The notes below the pieces were generated by a model that saw only the letters and a program-made list of their open reading frames with translations, searched no databases and was not told where the DNA came from. Below, piece by piece: positions 31,366 to 41,670 of a stretch of 64,000 nucleotides of DNA (its first letter is position 1; every line of letters starts with the position of its first letter). Position numbers and translations under genes: made by a program. This DNA comes from Lepidostoma basale (Eukaryota > Arthropoda > Insecta > Trichoptera > Lepidostomatidae), in the NCBI GenBank assembly GCA_022606425.2, contig JAHDVF020000240.1, forward strand, positions 1,736,001 through 1,800,000, given 5' to 3'.

Positions 31366-31835
31366 AACTAACTAACTAACCATCACGCCGTCTCCCCGAA
31401 GGGGTAGGCAGAAAGAATGGACTGCCACACCTTTCTTTTCTGACATATTTCTCTCGCTTCCTCAACATTCATACATCGTGTCATGCATGCGCGTCGATTT
31501 CTCTGACTCCTCACATGGCCGACATTCAATATTTGATTTATTTGATCGTGCCACGTTTTCCTCGGTCTTCCTCTATTTCTGGTACCATTTACATCATTAA
31601 CATATAATTTTTTTACCATTCTTTCTTCATTCATTCTTTCCATATGTCCAAACCATCTTAATGATCCTTTCATTATTTTGTTCATGACACCATCATTCGC
31701 ACCGCATTCACTTCTTATACTTTCATTCGACACTTTATCATACACAGAATATCCACACATTCGTCTAAGAGATCTCATTTCTACTATTATATAATACATA
31801 AATTTTTCGCACATTCGTCCGATAGACGTCATTTC
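31365..31835 (-). mobile_element. LINE family A 3' end, best copy
   Basis: The minus-strand frame (31832-31383) is open for 150 codons: VEMRSLRRMCGYSVYDKVSN, ECGANDGVMNKIMKGSLRWF, MERMNEERMVKKLYVNDVNG, RNRGRPRKTWHDQINQILNV and the terminal SILSAYPFGETA. The stop is followed by GGCGTGATGGTTAGTTAGTT. The short tandem-repeat tail and polymerase C-terminus fit an RTE-type LINE (inference). All family A entries refer to this pattern. Confidence 0.85.
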
Positions 31836-31839
31836 TACT

Positions 31840-32380
31840 GATTTTATTCTATGATTATTTTCATCAATATTTAATACATAAACAACGTTTTATAATGAAT
31901 TCGTTATAACTGTATCTAAAGAGGTCTATCCCCATGCCACCTCGTTTAGAAGAACGGAAAAACTTCGAAGCCCCTATGGATGCAATTTGGGACATACAAT
32001 AAGATGTGCTCCTTTACTCTGCTAAGGCGGTAGGACATTTCTCATTAATATACTGTTACTACACTTAAGTTTCCTTTAAAAAATGTAATTGTGAGTTGTT
32101 TTTACTAAATTATGGCAATGAGGTGTTAGGGAATATGAGAACAAAATGAGATGTATGGTTTTAACTAACAGATTTTAAACTCATATTGCACGAAGCTGAT
32201 TTCAAATATTGATACGTAATTTTTTTCATTAGATTAAACAAGCCAATAGTTTTTATGCCAAGTTATTATGATTAAAAAATTGTTTTTGTATTTTTCATTT
32301 GTTCAAATATCTACCCCAGATACTATTAGGTAAAGTGTAAGGAATCATAAAAAAATACACAAAAGAAATAAAAAATAAAC
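31840..32380. other. AT-rich sequence downstream of gene B
   Basis: No gene or repeat arm recognised. Confidence 0.4.
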
Positions 32381-32384
32381 ATAA

Positions 32385-32390
32385 TTTATT
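32385..32390 (-). terminator. Candidate polyadenylation signal of gene B
   Basis: AATAAA on the minus strand about 120 bases past the stop. A second AATAAA overlaps the first bases after the stop codon (about 32501-32506). Confidence 0.45.
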
Positions 32391-32509
32391 CAATGACTAC
32401 ATTAAAAATTAAAAAAATATAAAAAAACCTTAAAATAACTAGACAAATTTTCATCAGAACTTAGCTATGATGATAAAATGCATAATAAAATATCACATTT
32501 GATTTATTT

Positions 32510-35500
32510 TCAGAGATTACAGAAGTCGATGTTACAGTCTTCAGTTACTTTTAAGAAGTTCTTGAGGTACTCCCAGGTGCAGAGTCCCTTTGGGCATCCA
32601 TCAATTTCCATCGGCCTCTCGTTTATGAAGAACTGGACTTCATATTCACCAGAACTGCACCTGTGGATTTAACAAATTGATTGGTGGAAAATCGACTATC
32701 GAAGAATCTAAATTTAAAAAAGAATTACGCAAATGTGAAAACTAATGTTTTGTTAAGAGTTTAACAGCATTATACAAGTAACAATAACATTAAGTTCACA
32801 ATGGAGTTTTTGTTTCAACCCTTATGCATGGAAGCGAAGCAAACTGGCAGAAGAAAGATGATGGCAGAGAGATGAGATCCCTTAGACGTATGTTTGATAA
32901 AACAATGTATGACAGAATTTCAATCAGGAAGGAATGTTGAGCAGATTAAAATATTAGGAACAAAATAATGACAAGATCATTGCGTAATTTGGACATATGG
33001 AATGCATGGATGAAGAAAAATTGGTTAAGAAAGTATACAAGTAAATTAAGGATGTGAATCGAAAATGGAGTCGAGGAAGACAAAGGAAAACATGGCATGA
33101 CCAAATTAAATAAATGAAAACCACCAAATGACCAAATTATAAAAGTCCGCCATGTTAGAAGTCAGAAGAATCGATGTGCGTCTATGACTCGCTGTATGGA
33201 TGTGAAGGAATCTATAGAAGTGTATCAGGATACCGTATTATGACGGCCCATTATCACTACCTATTCTGCCAGAAAAACAGCGTGATGGTTTGTTGTTTAT
33301 GTCATTGTGAAACAAAATTTGACCATATATAAATATACGTACTCGTGAAGAATTGCCACAATATTTCCGGCAAATGGACTATTCAGGCTGCTCCTGAATT
33401 TTCTGTTCACCATCAGGTCATGATAATCTGTTCCCTTTAGAGGATAGTCGTCTTTTCCAAACTGCAGCGTAGTGAACATCATGTTGAGAAGAGTATCATG
33501 AGAGAACATAGATACAACCCTTGGTTTCGCCACTTTATCTTCAACTGTCTTTTTAAACGTCTCCATCATGTGCTTGAGAGGCATGCATCCAAGCTTAGGA
33601 TGGAATTCGTGACCATATCCACTCTTGTAGAAAGTAGCCAGATCTTCATAGTATTCCATGAGGAGGAGTTCAGGTTTGGTGAACACAGAACACCACGGAG
33701 AAGTCTTGGTCGGGTAGAGGGATCTGTCATAGCGGCAGTTGTCATACATTGTATCGATGTCATCGTGTTTGAGTTTTTTGGAGAAGCCAAGCCTCTTGGT
33801 AACGTCTGTTAGAAGCTGAAAATATGAAAATTATTTTAATTCATACAAGCAGGTAATTATTTTCGAAAACCAAAATTTTAAATGAGACATATTGTTTGAA
33901 TAAATAAAATTACACTTTCCATTTTTACAATAGCTTATTTCACTTATGACTGACATGATTAGATTTTAACACTAGATTTGACTTTTTTAAATCCCCAAGT
34001 TTTAACAATTTAGGTTAAAATTTGTGAATCGAAGAACATTGTGTTACAACTAAAATATGTTTACGATAAGTGAAATAATGTGTTGTGAAAAGTGTAATTA
34101 TATTTTTTAAAATATGAATTCTCATATAATTTTTAATTTCTTCTATATTCACTTACACAAAGCGAATATAGAAGAAATAATAGAAATCATTATGATTGCA
34201 TTAGATATATCTAATTAGGATTTATTGTTTAAAGTACATTTTGATAATCGTCCTCCTGTCTGAAGATTCGCTTTTCTTCTTTTTTAAAGTCATCATTGTC
34301 ATCCACTGCAACGGACCAAGCTGGGCACATGGCGTATGGCTGAAATAATTAATAAAAAAGTGTTATTGATGATTTGGTTATTACATAATATTATTTATGA
34401 TTAAAAAGACAAATAATTATTTGTATTATTAACTTATGTCAAATGTGTGCGTCATGCTAAACGTAAATTGTTTGGCTGATGCTAAACGTAAAATATATGT
34501 TTGGGTGGAAAAACAGTGTTTCTTATAATATATATTTTAAACTTATTAACTACAATAAAATTATAAAAAAAAAATTATTACGGTTATATATTTAAGACAT
34601 TTGTTACAAAAATTTATGTTGGTATATCTTATATGTCACAATTAACTTCTTAAAAATTATCATTAAAAAAAAAGACTAACACCAAGGACTTAAATCAATG
34701 ATATTAGAATTTATTTGACAATCTTCAATATGAGCAGAAAATAGCTCATTATTATATGAAGATAGAATCTGGTCGTGTCCAGGATCGAACCCAAGTCCCC
34801 TGGATCAGTAGCCAAGCGTTCTATCCCCTAGACCACCACCCGATTAAAAACATATATTTTAGTAATAAAAAAAACTATAATATTTATCGCATAATTTTAT
34901 TGAAACGCCTAAATATGCAAATAACGGTTAGTATTATTGAATGTTTTTCAATACGAATAATCGCGATAGATTTTTTTCTAAATGAGGGTAAGATACATTC
35001 AATTTGAATATTTAAATAAATTTAACAGAAAATTTAATTTTATAAAACAATTACATTAACTTGATATTCAAAAGAATTTTTTGGAACTATGTAATTCTAT
35101 GACTTTTAATAATTTTGTTTATCGGCTTATTAATTGCACACTACATAATTAATATATTTTTTTAATGTAAGCTCTAATATGTTTTGGATTAAAATAGCAA
35201 ATATTATACTTACTCTAATAACCTCATCATTTTCCAAAGGCTCTTCGATTTTTATATTTTCAAATGACCCAAAGAGACCTTCGATATGAGCTCTGATGCT
35301 GTCGTAAGTCCTCTCCTCAATGGTGTGTCTAAAGTAAAACTGGTCCTCCGTATAATTAGTTAATAGTTCCGGATACCTTCTCTGGTACCTCTGAGCGATT
35401 TCTTTGACTTCGTTCCACCCCACGGTTGTGAGCATATTTGCATGGTCTTCCATGGACTCGTCCCATTTCCAGTTCGTTAGCGCCTGCAGATCTGACGCGC

Positions 35501-36758
35501 ACAGACCGTCTTCTGCGGTGACAGCTCCCGAAGCGTAATTTTCTAATATACTTGTTTGTATATCTATAGCCAGTTTCATATCCACCAAGTCACTAGGTGA
35601 TCCAATGCGAGAGCCATGGCGGTTAAGGGCCCAGTACTGTTTTGGTTTACATTCTGAAAAATCAAGATAAATTTTGGGTTTTAATTGCACTAAATACTTT
35701 TTCAATTAGATATTTTCGACTAATACATATTAGGTAAGATCGGTAAGTTAAAATACTTATTTTTTTATGTTATTGCATGGAAGGCAAGTATGCAACTGCC
35801 AAAAGAAGGATGAAGGTAGAATACATGCAATAGAAATGAGATATCCTAGACGAATATGTGGAAAATCTGTATATGAAATAGTATCAAATGCAAATATAAG
35901 AAGTGAATGCGGTGCGAATAAAAATGTCATAAACAAAATAATGAAAGGATCATTAAGATACTTTCGACACATGGAAATAATGTGTCCAAAAACCTATCCA
36001 AAAATGCTAAAATGGCAGTGCACAATGGTGTTCTTGTAACGACCCTTATGTATGAAAGCGAAGCATGGAACTGGCAAAAAAGATGAAAGTAGAATAAATG
36101 CAGTAAAAATTAGATCTCTTAGACGAATGTGTGGATACTCTGTGTATGATGCACTCTGTGAGTGTCGAATGGAAAAATAAGAAGTGAATGCGGTGCGAAT
36201 GATGGTGTTATGGACTAACAAATGAAAGGATCATTTAGATGGTTTGGACACATGGAAAGAACGAATGAAGAAAGAATGGTAAAAAACACGTAAATGACGT
36301 AAACGCAACTAGAAGGAGAAGAAGACCATAGAAAACGTGGCACGATTAAATCGATCAAATCTTTAATGTCGGCCACGTGAGGAGTAGAAAAAAATCGACG
36401 AGCGTGCATGACACGACGTACGAATTTTGAAAAACGAGAAAAATATCTCAGAAAAGAAGAGTGTGGCGATTTATTCTTTCTGCCTATCCCATCGGCGAGA
36501 CGGTGTGATGGTTAGTTAGTTAGTTGATAGCTTTATTGATATAAAGTCAAATGACTTTTAAATATTATGAACGCGTTGCTCACCTGAATCCGATCCTGCT
36601 GTACCTCTAGCCTGTTCGTAAGAAGTCTTGGAACAAAATAATAAATACGGATTTGAATCCGAGTCCAGGCAATAATTTAATGGTTCTCCCAGATATTTTT
36701 TTCCACTTGCCAAAACCAAAACTAACATAAACAAGAATGCCTCTCTCAGGACCAGCAT
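32510..36758 (-). CDS. MINPP1-like: Gene B: secreted MINPP1-like histidine phosphatase, 5 exons, 446 aa
   Basis: Exons in order: 36758-36584, 35653-35214, 34339-34238, 33815-33343, 32660-32510. All are GT/AG with phases 1,0,0,2, and exon lengths are identical to gene A. The chosen ATG (36758) begins MLVLREAFLFMLVLVLASG, a signal peptide aligning with A; an in-frame ATG 87 bases upstream is rejected. Catalytic loop R70-H71-G72-S73-R74 is followed by I75-G76 instead of x-P. The late H345-D346 is present. Exon 4 differs from A at 14 of 157 residues, exon 5 at 6 of 49, so A and B are recent duplicates. C178, present in A and C, is isoleucine here, which would leave a cysteine unpaired if C178 is normally disulfide-bonded. 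Likely substrate is extracellular inositol polyphosphate, by family. It ends F-C-N-L with no ER-retention signal. Confidence 0.9.
32790..33293 (+). mobile_element. LINE family A copy in gene B intron 4
   Basis: Antisense to gene B. TTCACAATGGAGTTTTTGTT (32796), MRSLRRMFDKTMYDRI-type coding, many frameshifts, then CAGCGTGATGGTTTGTTGTT near 33279. Ends about 50 bp before the exon 4 donor. Confidence 0.65.
33905..34130. repeat. Fold-back family H10 in gene B intron 3
   Basis: The left arm TTATTTCACTTATGACTGACATG (33929-33951) and right arm GATAAGTGAAATAATGTGTTGT (34073) pair as an inverted repeat about 150 bp apart. Related to 11125-11820. Confidence 0.45.
34765..34845 (-). mobile_element. tRNA-like sequence (tRNA pseudogene or SINE head) in gene B intron 2
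   Basis: The minus strand has an A box TGGTCTAGGGGATA and B box GGTTCGATCC, and a 7-bp acceptor-like stem GGTGGTG/CACGACC with one mismatch followed by A. The anticodon stem CTTGG/CCAGG closes an 8-nt loop, and the T stem is poor. The A box resembles tRNA-Pro/Glu types, but it is unlikely to be a working tRNA. Confidence 0.5.
35768..36525 (+). mobile_element. LINE family A copies in gene B intron 1
   Basis: Two partly duplicated family A segments in tandem. 35768-35970 holds QKKDEGRIHAIEMRYPRRIC and ECGANKNVINKIMKGSLRYF; 35990-36525 holds the same region again (GNWQKR..., MKGSFRWFGHMERTNEERMV), ending GGTGTGATGGTTAGTTAGTT. The overlap suggests an internal duplication or two insertions. Antisense to gene B. 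Confidence 0.7.
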
Positions 36759-36864
36759 TGTGTTTGATTTTCGAATAAACTCAATTCCAAAACTATTTTT
36801 AGACAGGATGGCGCGAATTGGAATTGGAAAAACAAAATGTGTCAAGATCTCGATTGGTCGGCTA

Positions 36865-36871
36865 TTTTATA
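36865..36871 (-). promoter_or_regulatory. Candidate TATA box of gene B
   Basis: TATAAAA in the minus-strand context GAGTATAAAATAGCCGACC, about 107 bases upstream of the start codon. This would give a leader of about 75 nt. Confidence 0.55.
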
Positions 36872-37029
36872 CTCGAAATGATGAGTATCTCAAGTAATAG
36901 ATAACATGAAGTGGTGATTAATTACATATCAGTGCAATCCAATGCTTCATAAGACATAATATCAAGATAAAATGATATTATATTATTAAGACATCCTGAA
37001 AAAATGGGACAATATATATCCTTTTTTTC

Positions 37030-37600
37030 CTTGGATGGCCGACATTTAATATTGGATTAATTTGATCGTGCCGCGTTTTCCTCGGTATTCCTCATTTTCT
37101 AATTCCATTTGCATCGTTTATATATATACTTTTTTTACCATTCTTTTTTCGTTAATTTTTCCATTCGACACTTTATCATACACAGATTTTCAACACATTC
37201 TTCTAAGAGAATTACATCACATCTCATTTATACTGCATTTCGTATCTATTCTATTTTACCCTTCTACATTCTTCTTTTGCCAGTTCCATTATTTGCTTCC
37301 ATACATAGGGGTCGGTACATGGACACCATTGTGCACTGCCATTTTAGCTTTTTTTCAATATCCCTCTCCACTCGCCTATCCTTTGTAAACACAAAACTTA
37401 AATATACAATCTCATCAACATCATCCAGATTTTCATAATTCACGCTAATGGTTCAGACTTTCATATTTTTTTCTTTTTCGAAACACTAGACTTATTCATA
37501 ATCATCAGATCATTTTGTAAGTATATTTCAAACATACTAGCCACCAGGACTTGTAGTGCATGCTCGTTGTATGCAAGTAGAACAGCGTCATCCATATACA
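37030..37600 (-). mobile_element. LINE family A fragment including the reverse transcriptase catalytic box
   Basis: The minus strand from 37600 reads SVSYLLYMDDAVLLAYNEHA with Y-M-D-D in place of YADD, the RT active-site motif. It is followed by degenerate coding down to the NRGRPRKTW-like block at 37070. This is the only family A copy here that reaches the RT active site. It opposes no gene and sits upstream of gene B. Confidence 0.75.
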
Positions 37601-37604
37601 ATAG

Positions 37605-38380
37605 ATAGCTTACTGACTGATTTTGGCACCTACGTAATAAATGTTCTTGAAAGTGCACTCATTAATAGGTACGTAAAGGTCTAAATAGGTACGTAAATTA
37701 CATACAAAAATGATTTTCTTAAAATTAACTCTAGATCGATCGCACGATTTGTGTTCAATGACTGTTGCTAGTGGATAGGAATACGATAACGTAAACATTT
37801 GATTGATTTTCGATCAGTTTAAGCAGATAAGAGTCTCACTCATGGTCCATGCCTCTCTCACAGTGGTTCTGGGTTTAGGCTTATCAGAGAGTACGCAAGC
37901 GCTGTGAACTGATAACATTTTCCACGTTTTAAAAATAAATGTTTTTGTTGATCGATATCAAATGATGATTAAGGATTTCATGTTTCTTGCAAACTTTACA
38001 TTATTAAATGTTAATTTTGCTTAAAATTTCTTGAATATGTGGACTTAACTAATATACTGATTAATTCGCGTACGTATGATTTTGTTAATAGTTCATAATT
38101 TGTAGTCATTTGATTATAATGAAATTAAAAAACATGAAAATATTCTTTTTAGAATATGCTTTTTAGTTCAAGTTACCCCAGAAGCTGTCGAAGCCATAAA
38201 CCTAAGCGGAATTGAACTGAATATATACTATAATTTTTTTTTTATTATTTGCAATGAATTATACGACTATGAAATTTCAATTACCAAGAAAATTCGGTCC
38301 GTTTTTTTAAATGAAAATCGCGTTAATTTGAAAGGTTAAATAAAAAATACATCAATCAAAATATTGTCCCTCGATACCCG
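37605..38380. other. Unassigned AT-rich sequence
   Basis: Contains a local duplication of TAGGTACGTAAA (37669 and 37686). No gene seen. Confidence 0.35.
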
Positions 38381-38610
38381 TTACTTTTTCTCATCTTTCT
38401 GGCAATATACGAAACCCGCGTCGAAGAAACGCCTCGTCTTTTGAGACGTGTTTCAGATGGTAGTTACCCTTCCTCGGTGTATAAATCTTAAGCAAGTTGA
38501 ATTGAAGTTTTTAAATGTTCATTGCAGTTTTGATTTGTCGCATCGTTCTTCGCCATCGTTATGGCGATACATTTTTTGATTCGATAAATTTTTTGAGAAT
38601 GATCAAATGC
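38380..38610. other. GC-richer unique-looking block with a hairpin
   Basis: The stretch GAAACGCCTCGTCTTTTGAG, continuing ACGTGTTTC (38427-38455), forms a stem of about 12 bp. There is no open frame and no repeat family is recognised. Confidence 0.3.
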
Positions 38611-38614
38611 ATTT

Positions 38615-38705
38615 AAATGTGAGCTGCAAATGCAGTCTGCTGCAATTCGAAACCAATTTTTTTAGAGTGCTATTGTAGCCAGCCGCACAATAGGGGTTTA
38701 TAAGA
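38615..38705. repeat. Half of a piggyBac-like MITE
   Basis: GAGCTGCAAATGCAGTCTGC and CCGCACAATAGGGGTTTA match the right half of the element at 49981-50199. The left half is missing, and the terminal TTAA is TTTA here. Confidence 0.5.
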
Positions 38706-38709
38706 CTAT

Positions 38710-39230
38710 ACATTTTAAAAGATCTTCAGCCGTCATTATATAATTGAAACGGCATTATGTTTATATCATTGTGTAAGGAAATGCATGTACATAAATTGAG
38801 ATAATTGAATTGTATTCACTGAGATGGACGAAGGTTTTAAAGATGCATTGTGTGACTATAATACGAGCCATTGTCTTTAAGTGTATTAATTACGTTTTAG
38901 AAAAAATAACGTATGTCCATTGTTGTGTTGTGATTGCGTTTCCTTAAAAATCTAACATATATACGTTTATGCACGTGATGTGTTTATCCTATTTTTGGTT
39001 CATTTAAAACATAGCTCATCATTTTATTTATTAATTTATTTATTTTACAAATGAGACATAAAAACAAACTAAATTTAGTCCACTCAATTAGATCAAAGCA
39101 GTGTAACAAATATGTATAAAATAAACAATATGAAATTTTACAGAACACACTAACATGATAAGAATCAGCATATCCCAGAAACAACAACAAACACACGTCT
39201 CTATCTTCCACCATATTCATACAGCATTTC
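38710..39230. other. AT-rich spacer
   Basis: Nothing recognised. Confidence 0.35.
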
Positions 39231-39234
39231 TGAG

Positions 39235-39525
39235 AAATGAAGACGCTCGGAAACATACCTGGATATATTAGGAACTCAAGGATAAGGGAAATATTGGACG
39301 TCGATGATGTCGTGGATTGGGAGAGGCAAAGGAGAAATAATTGGTATGCACACGTGAGAAGAATGGATGCATCCAGACTCCCTTTCATTGTGTTGCAAGG
39401 CCAACTCCAAGGTACACGCCCACCGGGGAGACCACAAAATTGATAGTTCGACAGTCGACCTCGCAGGAGGCCAATTACTTTTAAGAAATAGGCCACATAG
39501 TCTACACAAATAATATGAAGAATAA
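39235..39525 (+). mobile_element. LINE family C fragment
   Basis: Plus-strand frame MKTLGNIPGYIRNSRIREIL, DVDDVVDWERQRRNNWYAHV, RRMDASRLPFIVLQGQLQGT, RPPGRPQ followed by a frameshift, and a GAAGAATAAGAAG-type tail. Confidence 0.7.
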
Positions 39526-39584
39526 GAAGATATCACCCAGTATGACATAAATAATTCTTAAATAATTATATAAATAAAACAACT

Positions 39585-39965
39585 TTGTATTTAACCACGG
39601 TAGGGTTATTATATTGATGCCAACTAGTTTCGCTGGGACCCAAGATTCATCATATAACGTTAATGTATATTTCCGACTAATTTGCTATTTTCGAACATTT
39701 TTATTTACATTTTTATTTATTTTTTAGAATATTGCTATTTCAAAGGTAAACATTTGTTCCAATTATCCCTTTCCTTCTCGTACCCCCTACTCTGATTTCA
39801 CTGTTTGTTATTATATACACACCTAAGAATTTTATGTTTGTTTAGTTATTATACTGCCCTGATGAAGCTTGGGTCCAAGCGAAACTAGTTGGCATCAATA
39901 TAATAACCATACCGTGGTTAATTACAAAGTTGTTTTTATTTATATAATTTATTAAAATGTCTAAC
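39585..39965. repeat. Fold-back repeat family H3, both arms
   Basis: The left arm (39585-39660) and right arm (39858-39945) are inverted copies sharing TTATATTGATGCCAACTAGT, TTAACCACGGTA and CAACTTTGTA. A 200-bp unrelated centre separates them. Each arm holds a hammerhead-like motif; the left one has lost C3-U4. Confidence 0.7.
39855..39894 (+). ncRNA. Hammerhead-ribozyme-like motif with all three stems (H3)
   Basis: Stem I UGCC (39855-39858) pairs with GGCA (39891-39894). CUGAUGA is 39859-39865, extra A 39866, stem II GCUUG/CAAGC with loop GGUC (39867-39880), GAA 39881-39883, palindromic ACUAGU 39884-39889, and U 39890 is the predicted cleavage base. Activity is inferred. Confidence 0.55.
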
Positions 39966-40074
39966 CATAAAGTGAGTGCTTTATATGAAGAATTTAAATA
40001 ATTCTTAAACCCGGGATGGGTATAGACTTCCTGCATGTATTCTCTTCACCGGTATATATGAAATATATTTCAAA

Positions 40075-40160
40075 CTTTCTTTAGTCTGGTGAAGAATTTA
40101 CGTGACAATCAAATGGTGATAGATAAGCTATCTATCATATTTCATGAGAATCAAATCTTT
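40075..40160 (+). mobile_element. SINE body fragment
   Basis: TTAGTCTGGTGAAGAATTTA, ACAATCAAATGGTGATAGAT and CATGAGAATC match the SINE body. The tRNA head and tail are absent. Confidence 0.6.
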
Positions 40161-40244
40161 TGGTCGCTTTTACACAGATTTTATTTACATAAAAATACTA
40201 ATATAATTTTTTAATTATTATTTCTATTTAAAATAAAATAAAAC

Positions 40245-40440
40245 AAAAACACTGCACTTTGTTTTTCACTACTTTGCGGTAATTTTAATTGTCGACTAGT
40301 TTCGCTTGTACCCAAGGCTTCGTAATAACAGGTTACGTATTATTACGAAGCCCTGAGGAAGCTTGGGTACAAGCGAAACTACTCGGCAATTAAAATAACC
40401 GCATAGTGGTGAAAAACAAAGTGCAGTATTTATTTTTGTT
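40245..40440. repeat. Fold-back repeat family H3, compact palindrome
   Basis: The arms (ACTGCACTTTGTTTTTCACT ... and its complement) pair almost completely across 40250-40435 around a short centre at 40330-40345. The plus-strand motif reads GCC, CUGAGGA, A, GCUUG-GGUA-CAAGC, GAA, ACUACU, C, GGC. Stem I GCC/GGC is intact, while stem III has lost its palindrome. Confidence 0.7.
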
Positions 40441-40509
40441 TTATTTAAATACAAATAATAAAAAAATTAAAATGTCTTACCACAAAGTGAATGCTTCATA
40501 GGAAAAATA

Positions 40510-40575
40510 TTAATATTTGTTTCGCCTTGCGAGATCATTCTCAAACCTTTTGAGAATGCCCTCGATAAGCAAAAC
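40510..40575. repeat. Fold-back remnant, H5-like
   Basis: TTGTTTCGCCTTGCGAGATC and ATTCTCAAACCTTTTGAGAAT hairpins resemble the inner part of H5. Short and degenerate. Confidence 0.35.
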
Positions 40576-40604
40576 AAATTTGGAACAAGTATTTACATTT
40601 CTAT

Positions 40605-40855
40605 TTTTCTTTTTTATGCACTTTATATATACAACACTGATATTAAAAAAAAATAATTACACAGACATGTTTTGGACAAATAGTTCTTCTTCAGTAAAGA
40701 TACACATTCATGAAAATATTATAAAATTGTTGTTGTTAACATGATCTATCTTTACTGAAGAAGGACTGTTTGTCCGAAACATGTCTATATAATGTTATTT
40801 TTTTAATATCAGTGTTGTATATACAAAGTGTATAAAAAAAAAGGAAAAATGAAAA
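40605..40855. repeat. Fold-back repeat family H6, both arms
   Basis: The left arm (40615-40705, TATATACAACACTGATATTA ... TTCTTCTTCAGTAAAG) and right arm (40748-40840) are inverted copies about 90 bp long separated by about 45 bp. Confidence 0.75.
40751..40790 (+). ncRNA. Hammerhead-ribozyme-like motif (H6)
   Basis: CUGAAGA (40755-40761), extra A, stem II GGAC/GUCC with loop UGUUU, GAA, palindromic ACAUGU, C (40785). Stem I is weak here (UUUA against UAUA). The mirrored copy in the left arm has GAA changed to AAA. Confidence 0.45.
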
Positions 40856-40864
40856 AATTCACAA

Positions 40865-41125
40865 GTGCAACCAAATCTACATAGATGGCTGACTGAAACT
40901 GCTACGTGAAGATAAATATGGATTTTGAAGTATATATACATCTTCCAAAAAATTTGTCATGCATGATCACAAATAACAAAAGGTGGAATGGGGAATGTTG
41001 TAATTACATAAAGCGTGCGCTTAACCCAACCAATGACAGGTCATAAGTCCTGTAAACACCTTGATCATCCATGTTCAGTTTCCAGTTTACGTCTTCGTCT
41101 CTATTGAGATACAATTAAAATTTAA
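40865..41125. repeat. Interspersed repeat M, copy 2
   Basis: Near-identical to 30355-30625, including GCGTGCGCTTAACCCAACCA and AGTCCTGTAAACACCTTGAT, ending CTCTATTGAGATACAATTAA. Confidence 0.7.
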
Positions 41126-41314
41126 AAATATAAATAAACCATCATAACAACATAAAGTATGGCGTACATATAAGAAAGTATTTATAGCTTCATTTAAATA
41201 AAAATCTCCGTAAAACCGACAAAACAATCGCCTTTCCTTTTTTACCGACCGACGAAACAATTTACAATTTATAATGGAGTTTTACAAAATGAAAACCACA
41301 GCTATCAATATTTT

Positions 41315-41400
41315 AATAATGGCTTTACCATTTACATCGATTTGGCTTTGTAATGATGTAAGGAGCTATTCAACAAAATAAGAAATGAATAAATTACAAA
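41315..41400 (+). mobile_element. SINE type 2 tail fragment
   Basis: TTTACATCGATTTGGCTTTG and AGCTATTCAACAAAATAAGA match the type 2 SINE tail; head and body are missing. Confidence 0.5.
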
Positions 41401-41441
41401 CAGATTTAATAAACAGAAAACAATTTATTACATTATGTATT

Positions 41442-41447
41442 TTTATT
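41442..41447 (-). terminator. Candidate polyadenylation signal of gene C
   Basis: AATAAA on the minus strand, about 225 bases after the gene C stop codon. Confidence 0.35.
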
Positions 41448-41670
41448 CAATAAATTAAAACCAACTCACACAGCGATTTAAAACAACCACATACCCAAAA
41501 GCAACGTTTTGTTATGCATAGGTAAGCATACACATAGTCTAAATTTTAATTTCGTTCTATTTATGTCCTCGGCTTTTTCGAGTGGAGCATCCGGTCACCT
41601 GTTGAGTACTCACTCACGGGTCTCTTGATATCAATTTTAAATGTATTACAGTCACGAACGATATCTTTTA

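Noticed and set aside
36759..36845. In-frame upstream ATG extending gene B by 29 residues
   Set aside because: The extension destroys the N-terminal signal peptide, has no counterpart in genes A or C, and begins inside the likely 5' leader downstream of the TATA box. The ATG at 36758 gives a first exon of the same length as the paralogues.
38984..39496. 170-codon minus-strand frame
   Set aside because: Most of it is antisense to a family C LINE fragment (39235-39525); the remainder is AT-rich low-complexity translation.
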